Source: Pirellulaceae bacterium
GTDB taxonomy: Bacteria; Planctomycetota; Planctomycetia; Pirellulales; Pirellulaceae
Direction: 5' to 3'
Assembly (NCBI GenBank): GCA_026004795.1
Contig: BPJV01000003.1
Location: 372,001-436,000, forward strand
DNA length: 64,000 nucleotides
This document shows, one piece after another, positions 14,673 through 23,745 of the stretch; position 1 is the first letter of the stretch, and the number at the start of each line of letters is the position of its first letter. Under the pieces are notes generated by a model that saw only the letters and a program-made list of their open reading frames with translations, was not told where the DNA came from and did not search any database. A program made the translations under genes and the position numbers.

Positions 14673-16259
14673 ATGTCACCAACGGCGACTTCGAAGCAAC
14701 CTAGAGCGCCTCATGCGCGTGGGGCCGGTCCGGGCCGCTTCTTTAACGCCCTGGCCGATCAAGTCCCGTTGCTGTTTCGCTTACCGGACGTCTCCTCGCC
14801 CCCCCCCGGAGAACAGGAGGCACCGGCTGGCCAGAGTTCCGACGTGACAGCGTACGCCAAGCCGGAGGCCTCGAACGCCACGAAAATCTCGTACCATCCC
14901 GCCCATCAAGCTGCGCCCCACTGGGAGACGTTCGACTCACATGGAGTCGATTCATCCGCTGGCAGTGCGTCGCTAGCCACCGACGATGGTACTGCCTCGC
15001 CAGCACCGTCGCCTCCAAGCTGGAACCATGACGCGCAGGCCGCCAACGTGTCGGCCGAACCTCTCGGCTGGGGTGTTCCCACTCCCCATTTGGCATCTAG
15101 CAATTCCGCGCCACCTCACGAGTGGTCAACCACAACCGATGCCGGGTCGCCCAGCCAAGCGGCGGAGGCCCCCCAGGACGTTAGCACGCTGGCCGCCGGC
15201 TACTCTTGGTGGGACCACTGGTCGAGTGGTGTGGTGATCATTCTGATGGTTATCTTGCTGGTAACTTTATTAATCGTTTCGCTCACCCGCAGTCCGGAGC
15301 CCGAACCGAGTTTGTTAGCTGAGTTTGGCGTCGATGCCGAAGGTTTGGAACCCCTTACAGCGCCGTCGATCGAGCCAACCGGACCAGATCCCGCCGAGCC
15401 TTCTTCGGCAAACGCCGCCATCGGCGCCGACCTGCCGCCCGGCGATGGCCACAAGATGGGAGCACCGCCAGCAGGTGACCTTCGCAATCCTCACCTTGAC
15501 GCTGAGTTGGTGGATGGCTCAACATCACCCCAACTTCCCGAGCCACCACAAACGTCGGGTTTGATCGTTGAGGCACCCCCATCTGAACGCACGCCCTCAA
15601 CAAGTTTTGGTAATCAGTCTAGCCCCGCTCCTACCAACAAATCGAACCAGCAGCATCCGTCTATCGGAGCAGTTTCGGCGGGCAATGCCGCAGCGATCAC
15701 CGCAAACTCCGCGGTTCCCGCGAACGAATCGCCTGAATTAATGTTAGAGTCCGGCGCTAGATCGGCCGACGACACCACTGCAGTACCCCACCACGCGACC
15801 GCGAACCTGCCCCCGGCGACCGGAGAGCAAGACGCGAGCATTCCTGGTCAGGGAGTCGACAAGGCCGAGTCGCTAGTGATTGCGGTCGGTTCGCCCCCGG
15901 CGAAGCAGACAGACGCCGTTCGCAGTCCGCAGGCCCCTGCGGAGGGGGACACCGAGATGCCCTCCCTCGATTCGCTTCTCGGCTTGATTCCCGAGCAACC
16001 CCAGGAGGATCCCGTGGGCGGAAACGGCCGTCCATCCTCATCCTCGCCACACCGGCCAGCCCCTTCGTCGGCCTCGCCCTCGACCGGCAGCACGGCAGGA
16101 GTGTCCCACTCGCCCGCGATCGGCGAAAGCAGTCCGGCCATCCGCTCGACGGCCACGCCGGAGGATGACACCGAAGCGCTGCTCAGAGCTTATCAAGAGT
16201 TCCGCAAAGCTCAGTTGCGTGCCGAGAAGATCAATCGTTATCAGCAAACCGCCCAATGA
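14673..16259 (+). CDS. Single-pass membrane protein with long Pro/Ser/Ala-rich regions, unknown function
   Basis: Protein of about 528 residues. The ATG at 14673 is preceded by GAAGGAACGG and is preferred to the in-frame TTG at 14655. It has a low-complexity N-terminal region (about 180 residues, rich in Pro, Ser, Ala), one strong membrane helix (VVIILMVILLVTLLIVSL) and a long disordered outer or inner tail. The last 30 residues are a charged helix (DDTEALLRAYQEFRKAQLR type). No family recognised. The next gene begins 26 bases later, followed by an ExeA-type ATPase, so I infer a joint role in an envelope or polysaccharide export complex. The topology cannot be decided from the sequence. Confidence 0.72.
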   Translation: MSPTATSKQPRAPHARGAGPGRFFNALADQVPLLFRLPDVSSPPPGEQEAPAGQSSDVTAYAKPEASNATKISYHPAHQAAPHWETFDSHGVDSSAGSASLATDDGTASPAPSPPSWNHDAQAANVSAEPLGWGVPTPHLASSNSAPPHEWSTTTDAGSPSQAAEAPQDVSTLAAGYSWWDHWSSGVVIILMVILLVTLLIVSLTRSPEPEPSLLAEFGVDAEGLEPLTAPSIEPTGPDPAEPSSANAAIGADLPPGDGHKMGAPPAGDLRNPHLDAELVDGSTSPQLPEPPQTSGLIVEAPPSERTPSTSFGNQSSPAPTNKSNQQHPSIGAVSAGNAAAITANSAVPANESPELMLESGARSADDTTAVPHHATANLPPATGEQDASIPGQGVDKAESLVIAVGSPPAKQTDAVRSPQAPAEGDTEMPSLDSLLGLIPEQPQEDPVGGNGRPSSSSPHRPAPSSASPSTGSTAGVSHSPAIGESSPAIRSTATPEDDTEALLRAYQEFRKAQLRAEKINRYQQTAQ

Positions 16260-16285
16260 GTCTCCCACGGTATTAGGAGAGGACG

Positions 16286-17773
16286 ATGTCTAGAGGCCTC
16301 AATCGCGCGTTCATCCGAGCTTACGATAAGCAGACGGTGGCCAAGCGACATCCACCAGCACCGCCGCCGACGACCGCTGAACTTGCGCGCATCGACGCCG
16401 CGGTATCTTCCCTTCCGTCCCCTCACTTTCACGAGGATACCCGGAGCGATAGCCCGCCCGTCTTGGCTGGTGCCCCACCGACCAAACACCAGGCCCATGC
16501 GCATCCCGCTCGCTCCTCACCGTTGCGCAGCCCTGCTGATGTCGAGCTCGCACGCGATGCGGCCACGGAGCGGATCGGTAACGCGACGGATCCCCCGGAG
16601 GCAGCTTTACTGTGGCATGAGATTATCTTGCCGCAGGTTCAGTTATCTGCAGAGGCGAATCAAACAGCGGAAGCACCGCAGCGTCCTGGTCACGAACAGG
16701 AGACCTACACCAAGCCACAAGAACTAGGGGCAGCGCGGGCGATGCGCTCCGGCCAGGGTCGGTCGACGTCGTCCTCTCAAGAGACGAACACCCATCGTGG
16801 TGGCAACCACGGGGAAACGTCGGGAAGAAGCGTGCCTCCGACCACCGCGCACGCCAACCACCCGGTCGCCTCGCTCGACCTCGAACCGCCGGTAGCACCA
16901 GCCCTGTCGCCGCAGAGCTACATCGCGGCCGCCGAACAACTGGCTCGACGGCAGGGGAAAATCGTGCGTGTGGACCATGGTCGCCGCAACTCCCCTCCCG
17001 TCGCAGACGCGCCACCTCAGGTACCGCCAACTACCCACAACGGGACCAACAACGAAGACGCCAAGGCGCATGTACTGGCCATCGAGGACGGTTTGCGACA
17101 ACTGAAATCGCGGATTTTCAATCCGGCGTGGGAAGTCGACCAGTTTCAATGGCCAGAAGCCTGCGATCGGTTATTGCGGCGGCACTACAAGACGATGGAA
17201 TTGGTAGGGCGAAATCTACAGCGCGCCAGTCAGCAGGGATTGCACGTCTTGGCCGTTACCGCGCCGCGGAGCCGTCAAGGAGCGACGACAGTATCCGCCT
17301 GCTTGGCCATGCTCGCCGGCGTCCATGGTTTGCACGTCGCGTTGGTAGATGCCGATCTGGAGCGCCCGAGCTTGGTGGAACACCTCAACCTGGAACTCGA
17401 CATGGACTGGCGCGACGCATTGCAACGCGAATTGCCACTGGAAGAAGTTGCCGTTCGCAGCATCGATGATCAAGTAACGTTGATTCCGTTGTTGCGAGCG
17501 GTCGAAACCACCGAGTTGGAGGGCTTGCATTCGCGGCTGACCCACATGGTGCGGCAACTGTCCGAAGGATTTGATCTGGTAGTTGTCGATGTCGGCAACT
17601 TGGAAGCGTCGCGTTCGGTCGTCCCGGTGTGGGGCAAACAGGCATTGATCGACGCGGTAGCCACCGTCGTCGATTGTCGGCACAAGACGGAAGTGAAGCT
17701 GGAACACTGTTTCCGCCGGCTGCGGAACTATGGCATTCAATCGTTGGGGATGGTCGAGAACTTCGCTGCTTAA
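16286..17773 (+). CDS. CpsD/BY-kinase-like (MinD-fold) protein with degenerate P-loop
   Basis: The C-terminal 210 residues resemble the CpsD/CapB/Wzc cytoplasmic kinase fold used to control polysaccharide chain length and export. VALVDADLERPS at 351-362 is the Walker A' segment, and FDLVVVDVGNLE at about 428-439 stands where Walker B is expected. The Walker A position reads PRSRQGATT at 327-335, with Ala333 in place of the catalytic Lys, so ATP binding or hydrolysis may be lost. No tyrosine cluster occurs at the C-terminus. Residues 1-250 are low-complexity and Pro/Ser/Ala-rich, like the preceding protein. Start ATG at 16286 follows AGGAGAGGACG. Possibly a structural partner rather than an enzyme; this is inference. 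Confidence 0.8.
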   Translation: MSRGLNRAFIRAYDKQTVAKRHPPAPPPTTAELARIDAAVSSLPSPHFHEDTRSDSPPVLAGAPPTKHQAHAHPARSSPLRSPADVELARDAATERIGNATDPPEAALLWHEIILPQVQLSAEANQTAEAPQRPGHEQETYTKPQELGAARAMRSGQGRSTSSSQETNTHRGGNHGETSGRSVPPTTAHANHPVASLDLEPPVAPALSPQSYIAAAEQLARRQGKIVRVDHGRRNSPPVADAPPQVPPTTHNGTNNEDAKAHVLAIEDGLRQLKSRIFNPAWEVDQFQWPEACDRLLRRHYKTMELVGRNLQRASQQGLHVLAVTAPRSRQGATTVSACLAMLAGVHGLHVALVDADLERPSLVEHLNLELDMDWRDALQRELPLEEVAVRSIDDQVTLIPLLRAVETTELEGLHSRLTHMVRQLSEGFDLVVVDVGNLEASRSVVPVWGKQALIDAVATVVDCRHKTEVKLEHCFRRLRNYGIQSLGMVENFAA

Positions 17774-17902
17774 GGAGCCGACCCAGCCATGGTGGCGCGA
17801 CGTGGCACGCTTGGTTCCCCGACAGACATCGGCGGCGATCGGTCGATGGTTTCGGGAACAATGATTTGCAATTGAACTCTAGATCGAAATTGGGGATGTG
17901 GC

Positions 17903-18733
17903 ATGTACTGCGAACACTGGAAGCTCACCAAGCGGCCGTTCGAGAACGTTCTGGCAGACGATGCCTATTACCCGGCAGAGTCCCACCAAGCAGCCATGCT
18001 CAAGATGCGCTATGCCATCGAGAATGGTCGCGGCGCGGTCTTGATCAGTGGCGTCAGCGGTGTGGGGAAGACCTTGGTGACCAATCGCTTGTTGAGCCAG
18101 CTTCCAGATTCCTTTCAACCTCAGCCGCGCATCGTCTTTCCCGCCCTCGATGGCCCGCAGATGGTGCACTACCTGGCAATGAAACTGGTTGGCTCCGATT
18201 CGGCCTCTCCGGGGGAATTACCCCATCACTTGCAACGCATTGAACAGGCCTTGCACGATGCCGTGGAACGCGGGCAGCATCCGGTCGTCATGATCGATGA
18301 AGCCCACCTGCTGGAGGAGCACGGATTGCTGGAACCGCTGCGACTGCTGCTCAATTTGCAACCGCAGCAACAACAAAAAGAGTCCGCGTGGACGATGATA
18401 TTGATCGGTCACCCCAACCTCATGGCCCAGGTCGAACGGCACCCGGCCCTGGATGAGCGCATCGCCGTCAAGTGCGTCGTCTCGCGGATGAGCATCGAAG
18501 AGACCGTCGGTTATATCCAACACCGCATGCAGGCGGCTGGAGCAGCGGCAGAAGACGTGTTTGCGGTCACCGCCATGGAACGCATTCATGTGTTGACCGA
18601 AGGCGTCCCCCGTCGAATCAACCGGTTGTGTGACCTGGCCCTCATGGTTGGCTTCGCCGAGGATCGCAAGTTGATCACGCCGGATGTCGTCGACAGCGTC
18701 CATGGTGAATTGGTAGTCCCCATGGCCAGTTGA
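17903..18733 (+). CDS. ExeA-type AAA ATPase
   Basis: AAA+ ATPase of 276 residues with the ExeA/GspA N-terminus (MYCEHWKLTKRPFENV), Walker A GVSGVGKT at 50-57, Walker B VVMIDEAH at about 128-135, sensor region IGHPNL and the C-terminal PRRINRLCDLALMVG arginine-finger helix. Proteins of this family occur with type II secretion (ExeA) and with exopolysaccharide/exosortase loci. Here it follows a CpsD-like protein by 129 bases, which favours the second context. No peptidoglycan-binding or TM region follows the ATPase domain, unlike ExeA itself, so it is a soluble short form. Confidence 0.88.
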   Translation: MYCEHWKLTKRPFENVLADDAYYPAESHQAAMLKMRYAIENGRGAVLISGVSGVGKTLVTNRLLSQLPDSFQPQPRIVFPALDGPQMVHYLAMKLVGSDSASPGELPHHLQRIEQALHDAVERGQHPVVMIDEAHLLEEHGLLEPLRLLLNLQPQQQQKESAWTMILIGHPNLMAQVERHPALDERIAVKCVVSRMSIEETVGYIQHRMQAAGAAAEDVFAVTAMERIHVLTEGVPRRINRLCDLALMVGFAEDRKLITPDVVDSVHGELVVPMAS

Positions 18734-18812
18734 CGGAACCCACCGCTGTCGGCCTGCCTGAAATTCTCCCGGCGACCGGTCGCCCCAGCGGACGTCGGCC
18801 TCTGCCGCGCCG

Positions 18813-21191
18813 CTAGGCCTTACCCTTTCGCTTCGCCCCCTTCGACGCTCGTTTATTTTTATTCTTCGGCTTTTTCTCTCCGGCCGAGGAAGCCGCCTTC
18901 GTACGCGACGATGTGTTCTTTTTCTTGGCAGCGTGCTTGGCCCGCAATTTGCTCACCACCTTCGTCTTGCGACTCGTCGTCCTTTTTTTCTCCGATTTGC
19001 CCTGCGGGCCATTCCCATAATCTCGACCAACCGTGTGATTGGCGACAACGCGAAACAGCAGGACTCGACGTGACAGGTCGACTTTGTCGATCAGCACCGT
19101 CAACTCATCGCCCAACCGAAAGCGATTCCCCTCGCGGAACCCTTCGATCACATGGCCTTGCCGCGTGAAACGGTAGCGGTCGGCCGGGAGCGTATCGATG
19201 GGCACGAAACCTTCGGCCGGGAGCTTCGTGCCGCGGACGAATAGGCCATCGGGAACCACGCCGGTGACCACGGCAGGCATGGTCTGGCCGACTTTCTTGT
19301 TGAGGAAGTGCAACAGCTTGATCTTGGTCACTTCGCGCTCAGCACTTTCGGCGTTCTGTTCCTGGTCGGAACAGTGGTGGCCCAGCGTGATCAGCACCGG
19401 AACGGGGTCACCATAGGGTGGTTGGTCCTCGATGATCCGCTCCACGGTACGATGCACTTGGAGGTCAGGGTAGCGACGGATAGGGCTGGTGAAGTGGCAA
19501 TAGTGCCGAAAATTGAGGGCATAATGCACCTCCATATCCGGCTGGTACACGGCCTTACTCATCGCCTTCAGAATCGCGTAATTGACCGCGTACTCGGTCG
19601 GTTTGCCACGCACCTGTTGGATCACCCGCTGAATCTCGTAGCGGTCCTCCATGTTGTGGCATTCGATACCCAGTTCGCGTATGAACGACGTCAGTTTGCG
19701 CAGCTTCCTCCGGTCGGGCGGCGGGTGAGCTCGACGCAAGAAATTGATCTCCAGATCATCGAGCCAAGTGGCGACGGCACGGTTGGCCGCCAACATAAAC
19801 TCCTCGATGATCTGGTGGCTCTCGGTATGCTCGACGACCTTCGCCCCCTTGACCTTACCCGCCTTATCCAGCTCCACCTTGATTTCGGGCAAGAAAAGTT
19901 CAAGCGATCCTTGGGCCAGACGATTGCGTCGCAAGAGCATCGCCAGCTCGTACATGTTCGAGAGCAGCTCCCAAATAGGTGCCGTCAGACGACGCTTCCA
20001 CGCCTTGGGGTCGGCCAGGAACTGATCGACCTGCTCGTAGGTCAGACGCTTGTCATTGTGAATGGCGGAGTTGAAGACGCGATGATGCAGCACCGTCCCG
20101 GTGGGAGTGAACTCGATGAGAACGGTCTTGGTCAACCGCACCTTGTCAGGTTGCAAACTGGCCAGATGGTTGCTGATCAGTTCGGGCAACATGGGAATGA
20201 CGCGATCGGGGAGATAGACGCTGGTGGCGCGCCGTTTGGCTTCTTCATCCAACGCCGAGCGAGGGCGAACAAAGTACCCTACATCAGCAATGTGCACCAT
20301 GAGTTCCCAATGACCGACCTCGTTTTTCCGCAATGAAATCGCGTCATCGAAATCCCTGGCATCCACCGGATCAATGGTCAGTGTGGGCACATGGGTCAAG
20401 TCCTCGCGTCCTGCAGGAATCACTCCCTCCTCAAACGCATCGGCTTGTCGACGCGCCTCCTCGATAACCTCCGGAGGGAATTCATCCACGAGGCCAAACT
20501 GCCGCATCACCGCCAATGTATCGACGGCCGGATCCTTGCTCGATCCCAAGACCTCCATGATCACCCCTTCGCCGGGTGACAGGCCGTCGGGGAATTTGAC
20601 CAGCTCGACGATGACTTTATCCCCTTTTTCGACCGGCAGTCCGCGGACATCTCCTACGGAAACCGGTGAGCCAATCGTCACTCCATCCAACCACACGATG
20701 GCTTTGCCATCCTGGTAGTCGAACGTGCCGGGAAACTGGCGACGGGCCCGCTCGATAATGCGTACTACCGTCCCTTCCTTTCCCCCACGTCGGCCCCGTC
20801 GCAGCCGGATCTCCACTAGGTCGCCATCCATGGCAGATCCCGTTTCCCCGGCGGGAACGAAGATGTCGTCAACCGGCCCCAAGGTGGGTGTGGCCACGGG
20901 CCTCACGAAACCGAAGCCGGCCGCTGCTTGGCGAAACGTGCCGCGCACCAGCTTGGGATCCCCTGCCACTTGATCGGGGGGAACGACCAGATGACTCGGC
21001 GCATAGGCCAACTGCCCCAAATCGACGAGACGCTTGATCGCCTTGCGAACCGCAGGGTAGCTTTCCGGTGGCAGCTTCAACCCGCGATGAATCCCCTTCG
21101 GCTTTTGCGGCAAATAATGGGGATGAAAAACATAGTCCAATATCTGGCGCTCGAGTTCGGCGGGATTCGGTTCGGTATGCAATTCACTCAC
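18813..21191 (-). CDS. rnr: Ribonuclease R (RNB family 3'-5' exoribonuclease)
   Basis: Processively degrades structured RNA from the 3' end. It has 792 residues: an N-terminal winged-helix region (1-75), cold-shock-like OB domains (about 80-220), the RNB catalytic domain with the metal-binding acidic cluster DPVDARDFDD at 274-283, and an S1 domain (about 640-730, GVVPDGLFVRGTKLPAEGFV region). The last 60 residues are almost all Lys, Arg, Ser and Ala, a basic RNA-binding tail seen in many RNase R proteins. It converges on the ExeA-type gene, with 79 bases between, and diverges from the response regulator gene. Confidence 0.96.
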   Translation of the reverse strand: MSELHTEPNPAELERQILDYVFHPHYLPQKPKGIHRGLKLPPESYPAVRKAIKRLVDLGQLAYAPSHLVVPPDQVAGDPKLVRGTFRQAAAGFGFVRPVATPTLGPVDDIFVPAGETGSAMDGDLVEIRLRRGRRGGKEGTVVRIIERARRQFPGTFDYQDGKAIVWLDGVTIGSPVSVGDVRGLPVEKGDKVIVELVKFPDGLSPGEGVIMEVLGSSKDPAVDTLAVMRQFGLVDEFPPEVIEEARRQADAFEEGVIPAGREDLTHVPTLTIDPVDARDFDDAISLRKNEVGHWELMVHIADVGYFVRPRSALDEEAKRRATSVYLPDRVIPMLPELISNHLASLQPDKVRLTKTVLIEFTPTGTVLHHRVFNSAIHNDKRLTYEQVDQFLADPKAWKRRLTAPIWELLSNMYELAMLLRRNRLAQGSLELFLPEIKVELDKAGKVKGAKVVEHTESHQIIEEFMLAANRAVATWLDDLEINFLRRAHPPPDRRKLRKLTSFIRELGIECHNMEDRYEIQRVIQQVRGKPTEYAVNYAILKAMSKAVYQPDMEVHYALNFRHYCHFTSPIRRYPDLQVHRTVERIIEDQPPYGDPVPVLITLGHHCSDQEQNAESAEREVTKIKLLHFLNKKVGQTMPAVVTGVVPDGLFVRGTKLPAEGFVPIDTLPADRYRFTRQGHVIEGFREGNRFRLGDELTVLIDKVDLSRRVLLFRVVANHTVGRDYGNGPQGKSEKKRTTSRKTKVVSKLRAKHAAKKKNTSSRTKAASSAGEKKPKNKNKRASKGAKRKGKA

Positions 21192-21457
21192 GAGCGATCC
21201 CTTTCAATTCCCAGAGAAGACCATCGAGCCGGCTGGGGGAAAACCATTTTCAACCGACAACGTCGATTTGCGCCCTGCGTGCCACTCGCACGGCTGTTTA
21301 TAATGGCTTCAATACGTACCCCATGCAATGCCTGCATGGTACGTTCCTGCTACGATTACCAACCTACGGGATGCATTCCAACTCGATTGCTGCGGTCGAT
21401 TACCCATCACCCCGCGGTGGGTTGACCGTTGTTACTCCGTCAGACGAAAGTGAATCA

Positions 21458-21868
21458 ATGAACAGCAAGGAGCCTTCCACCGAGTCCGCCAACCGTCCTC
21501 GTGTTCTTGTTGTCGACGACGACAACGAGATCACTGAAGCCTTGCGCTATGCCTTGGAATCCCAGGGGTTCGATGTAGCCATTGCCAGTGATGGCAATCA
21601 AGGCTTGGCCATGGCAGAGAAGTACACTCCTGACTTGCTCATCCTGGACATGATGATGCCCAAACGCAGTGGCTTCCTCGTACTGGAACAGCTGCGCCGA
21701 GAAGGCAGGACCGATGTACGCGTGATCATGATTACCGGCAACGAGGGGAGTCGGCATCAGCAGTATGCGGAGTTGCTGGGCGTGGACGACTACATTCGCA
21801 AACCCTTTCCCATGGATCGATTGGTCGCTAGTGCCCGTCGCCTACTGAAGTTAGAAGAGAGCCAATAG
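21458..21868 (+). CDS. Single-domain response regulator (CheY-like)
   Basis: Receiver domain only, 136 residues: acidic pocket D20-D22 (VVDDDNE), phospho-acceptor D64 (LLILDMMMP), conserved Thr93 (MITGN) and Lys115 (IRKPF). No output domain follows, so it should act through protein contacts. The ATG at 21458 is chosen because the family begins 15 residues later; the open frame upstream is unrelated. The next gene starts 3 bases after its stop, so the two are co-transcribed. No sensor kinase is nearby. Confidence 0.93.
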   Translation: MNSKEPSTESANRPRVLVVDDDNEITEALRYALESQGFDVAIASDGNQGLAMAEKYTPDLLILDMMMPKRSGFLVLEQLRREGRTDVRVIMITGNEGSRHQQYAELLGVDDYIRKPFPMDRLVASARRLLKLEESQ

Positions 21869-21871
21869 CCA

Positions 21872-23362
21872 ATGATGGATGATCAATCACCGCGGATTGG
21901 CTCGGCGATCGAGCTGGCTCCCTGCCGCAACTGTGCGGAACCTTTGCTCGTTCCGTCCGATGCGCCTGCCCGAGCCACATTGGAATGTCCCCGCTGTCAC
22001 GCGCAACTGGCCATCGACGACCTTAACCGTTCCCCGCTCCAACACTGGAAGGTTCTCCCTGCTTCCCCCACGTCGACCATGCCAGGCGAGGAGGTAGGGC
22101 AACCTGGATCGGCAGCGGATGTCGCGGCGGCTCAGCAACCAGAGGCTCTCGCGGAAGCCGTCGCCTCTTCAGCCCAAGTGGCTGACGGCGGCGGCAATGC
22201 CTCGCCGGTTGCCAGCCAAGCCCGTGATGCAAACGACCAGACCGATCTGAGTTGGGCGACTGCCGGGGCACGAAGCGCACGTGCGCGAACCAAACAGCAG
22301 TCCCCCATCGCCGCTTGGTGGTCGATCGTGCAGGTAGTGTTGGGGGGAGTCGCTGCGGTCCCCATCGCTTTGCTTCTGCTGTGGTATGTCTTCGACCGCG
22401 ATGTGATGGATGCCGGTCGAACGGTGGCGCGCTATCTACCTTGGATCGTGCCCGAGAAGTACCATCCTTATGACCTCGAAGAATCGAGTGCCTCTCCATC
22501 TCAGCGGCCACCGCGACGCCGGGGCGAGAGCGGCTTTCGCCGCTTCGACGATGTGTTGCCGATCGCCCCAAGCGATGCCGAGGAGGCAACCGATCTCCCC
22601 TCCTCACCCGACCGCTCCCCCCTCCCCCGCCCTGCCCTGCCCTCGGCGTCCCCAACCAAAGATCAATCCCTTCGCGCCAAGGACGAACCCGCTGCCGAGC
22701 TCAAGCAACCGTTGGATGTGGCTGCTGACGACCCGTTTCTATTGGCCAACGCGGCGCAGGAAAAAGTCGAGGCTTTCTTGCAATCATCTCCTACCGATGG
22801 TCTACGTCGGCAGTTAGCACAAGAAGCTTACGCGGAGTTGCTCCGCTTGGCCCAATCGCTCGAAACCATCCCTCCCTCCTCACCTCGTTGGCGTCCGCTG
22901 CGAGACCGATTGCGTGCGTTGAACCGTGTTATCTCTCAATCCTCCGAGGCCCAAGAACTGATTCGCCAAGGCTCCCTTTTCTGGCTCCGACAATTCGCTT
23001 CCGACCCATCGCAGGAGCCTTATTTGGCGATTTGGGTGCGAATCGACGGTAGTGGGCAAGCTCATCAGTCTCCGCGACGCTTGTCCGTCCACCCCGACGA
23101 GGCCTTAGCCAAGGGTGGAGTAGCCACCATTGTACCGCCCCCCAATTGGTCCAGCCTAATCCGTGATACGCATTCCGTTTTGGCCATCGGGCGCTTGCTG
23201 GAGTCCGGAGAGGATGCCCAAGATCTTGTGATGGCCTCCGAGGACGCGGCACCGTCGGTGCCTAGCGACCAGGAGTCGATGAAGGAAGATGCGCCTGTGG
23301 TAGATTCTGCTCGCTTTCGATCGCTGCAAGCCTTTTTCCTCGAGGTCGACTCGGCACAGTGA
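21872..23362 (+). CDS. Zinc-ribbon single-pass membrane protein, unknown function
   Basis: Protein of 496 residues. The N-terminus has a CxxC...CxxC zinc ribbon (Cys18, Cys21, Cys39, Cys42), then a low-complexity linker, a membrane helix at about 150-173 (VVLGGVAAVPIALLLLWYVF), a Pro/Arg-rich linker and a C-terminal domain of about 200 residues with helices followed by a beta region (AIWVRIDGSGQAHQS...). N-terminal zinc ribbons before a TM segment are frequent in planctomycete proteins. Spacing of 3 bases to the response regulator suggests a shared unit and perhaps a signalling or scaffold role. No family assigned. Confidence 0.78.
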   Translation: MMDDQSPRIGSAIELAPCRNCAEPLLVPSDAPARATLECPRCHAQLAIDDLNRSPLQHWKVLPASPTSTMPGEEVGQPGSAADVAAAQQPEALAEAVASSAQVADGGGNASPVASQARDANDQTDLSWATAGARSARARTKQQSPIAAWWSIVQVVLGGVAAVPIALLLLWYVFDRDVMDAGRTVARYLPWIVPEKYHPYDLEESSASPSQRPPRRRGESGFRRFDDVLPIAPSDAEEATDLPSSPDRSPLPRPALPSASPTKDQSLRAKDEPAAELKQPLDVAADDPFLLANAAQEKVEAFLQSSPTDGLRRQLAQEAYAELLRLAQSLETIPPSSPRWRPLRDRLRALNRVISQSSEAQELIRQGSLFWLRQFASDPSQEPYLAIWVRIDGSGQAHQSPRRLSVHPDEALAKGGVATIVPPPNWSSLIRDTHSVLAIGRLLESGEDAQDLVMASEDAAPSVPSDQESMKEDAPVVDSARFRSLQAFFLEVDSAQ

Positions 23363-23745
23363 GCGGGGCTTGGTTGATCGGCTCGGGAGGTCGGCCTGGC
23401 GCTGCGGTGATCATGAGTTGCCGACAGCGGATTGGTCCATCTGCAGCGTGCCGTTCGCATGGCACACCTTGAGAAGCCCCCTCGACAGCTGGCTGGCCTC
23501 GATACCGATCAGCGGATCGGGCCGCCGGTCCCCACCAGCACTTCGAGTTTCCATTATCTTCTACAATAAATGCATCGGTCGCCTTGCGTACCGATCGCCT
23601 GCCCGGGGGTCGTGAGGCAGGTTGGATTGCCCCGGAGCCAGAGACGCTGGATCCCCACCACGCGGCTCCAACAATCAGGTTGGCTCTGCCTACGATCGCC
23701 AGGCACGGTCCACACCGTATCGATGAAAAAGGGTTCTTCGTGTCC
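23363..23745. other. Intergenic region, no gene supported
   Basis: About 380 bases between two rightward genes. Open frames on both strands lack ribosome sites and family features. The coding frame of the next protein stays open to 23584, so its true start could lie inside this stretch. Confidence 0.35.

Noticed and set aside
18772-18785. Palindrome GGCGACCGGTCGCC between ExeA-type gene and rnr as terminator
   Set aside because: Only 5 bp can pair around a 4-base loop, and there is no T-run on either strand.
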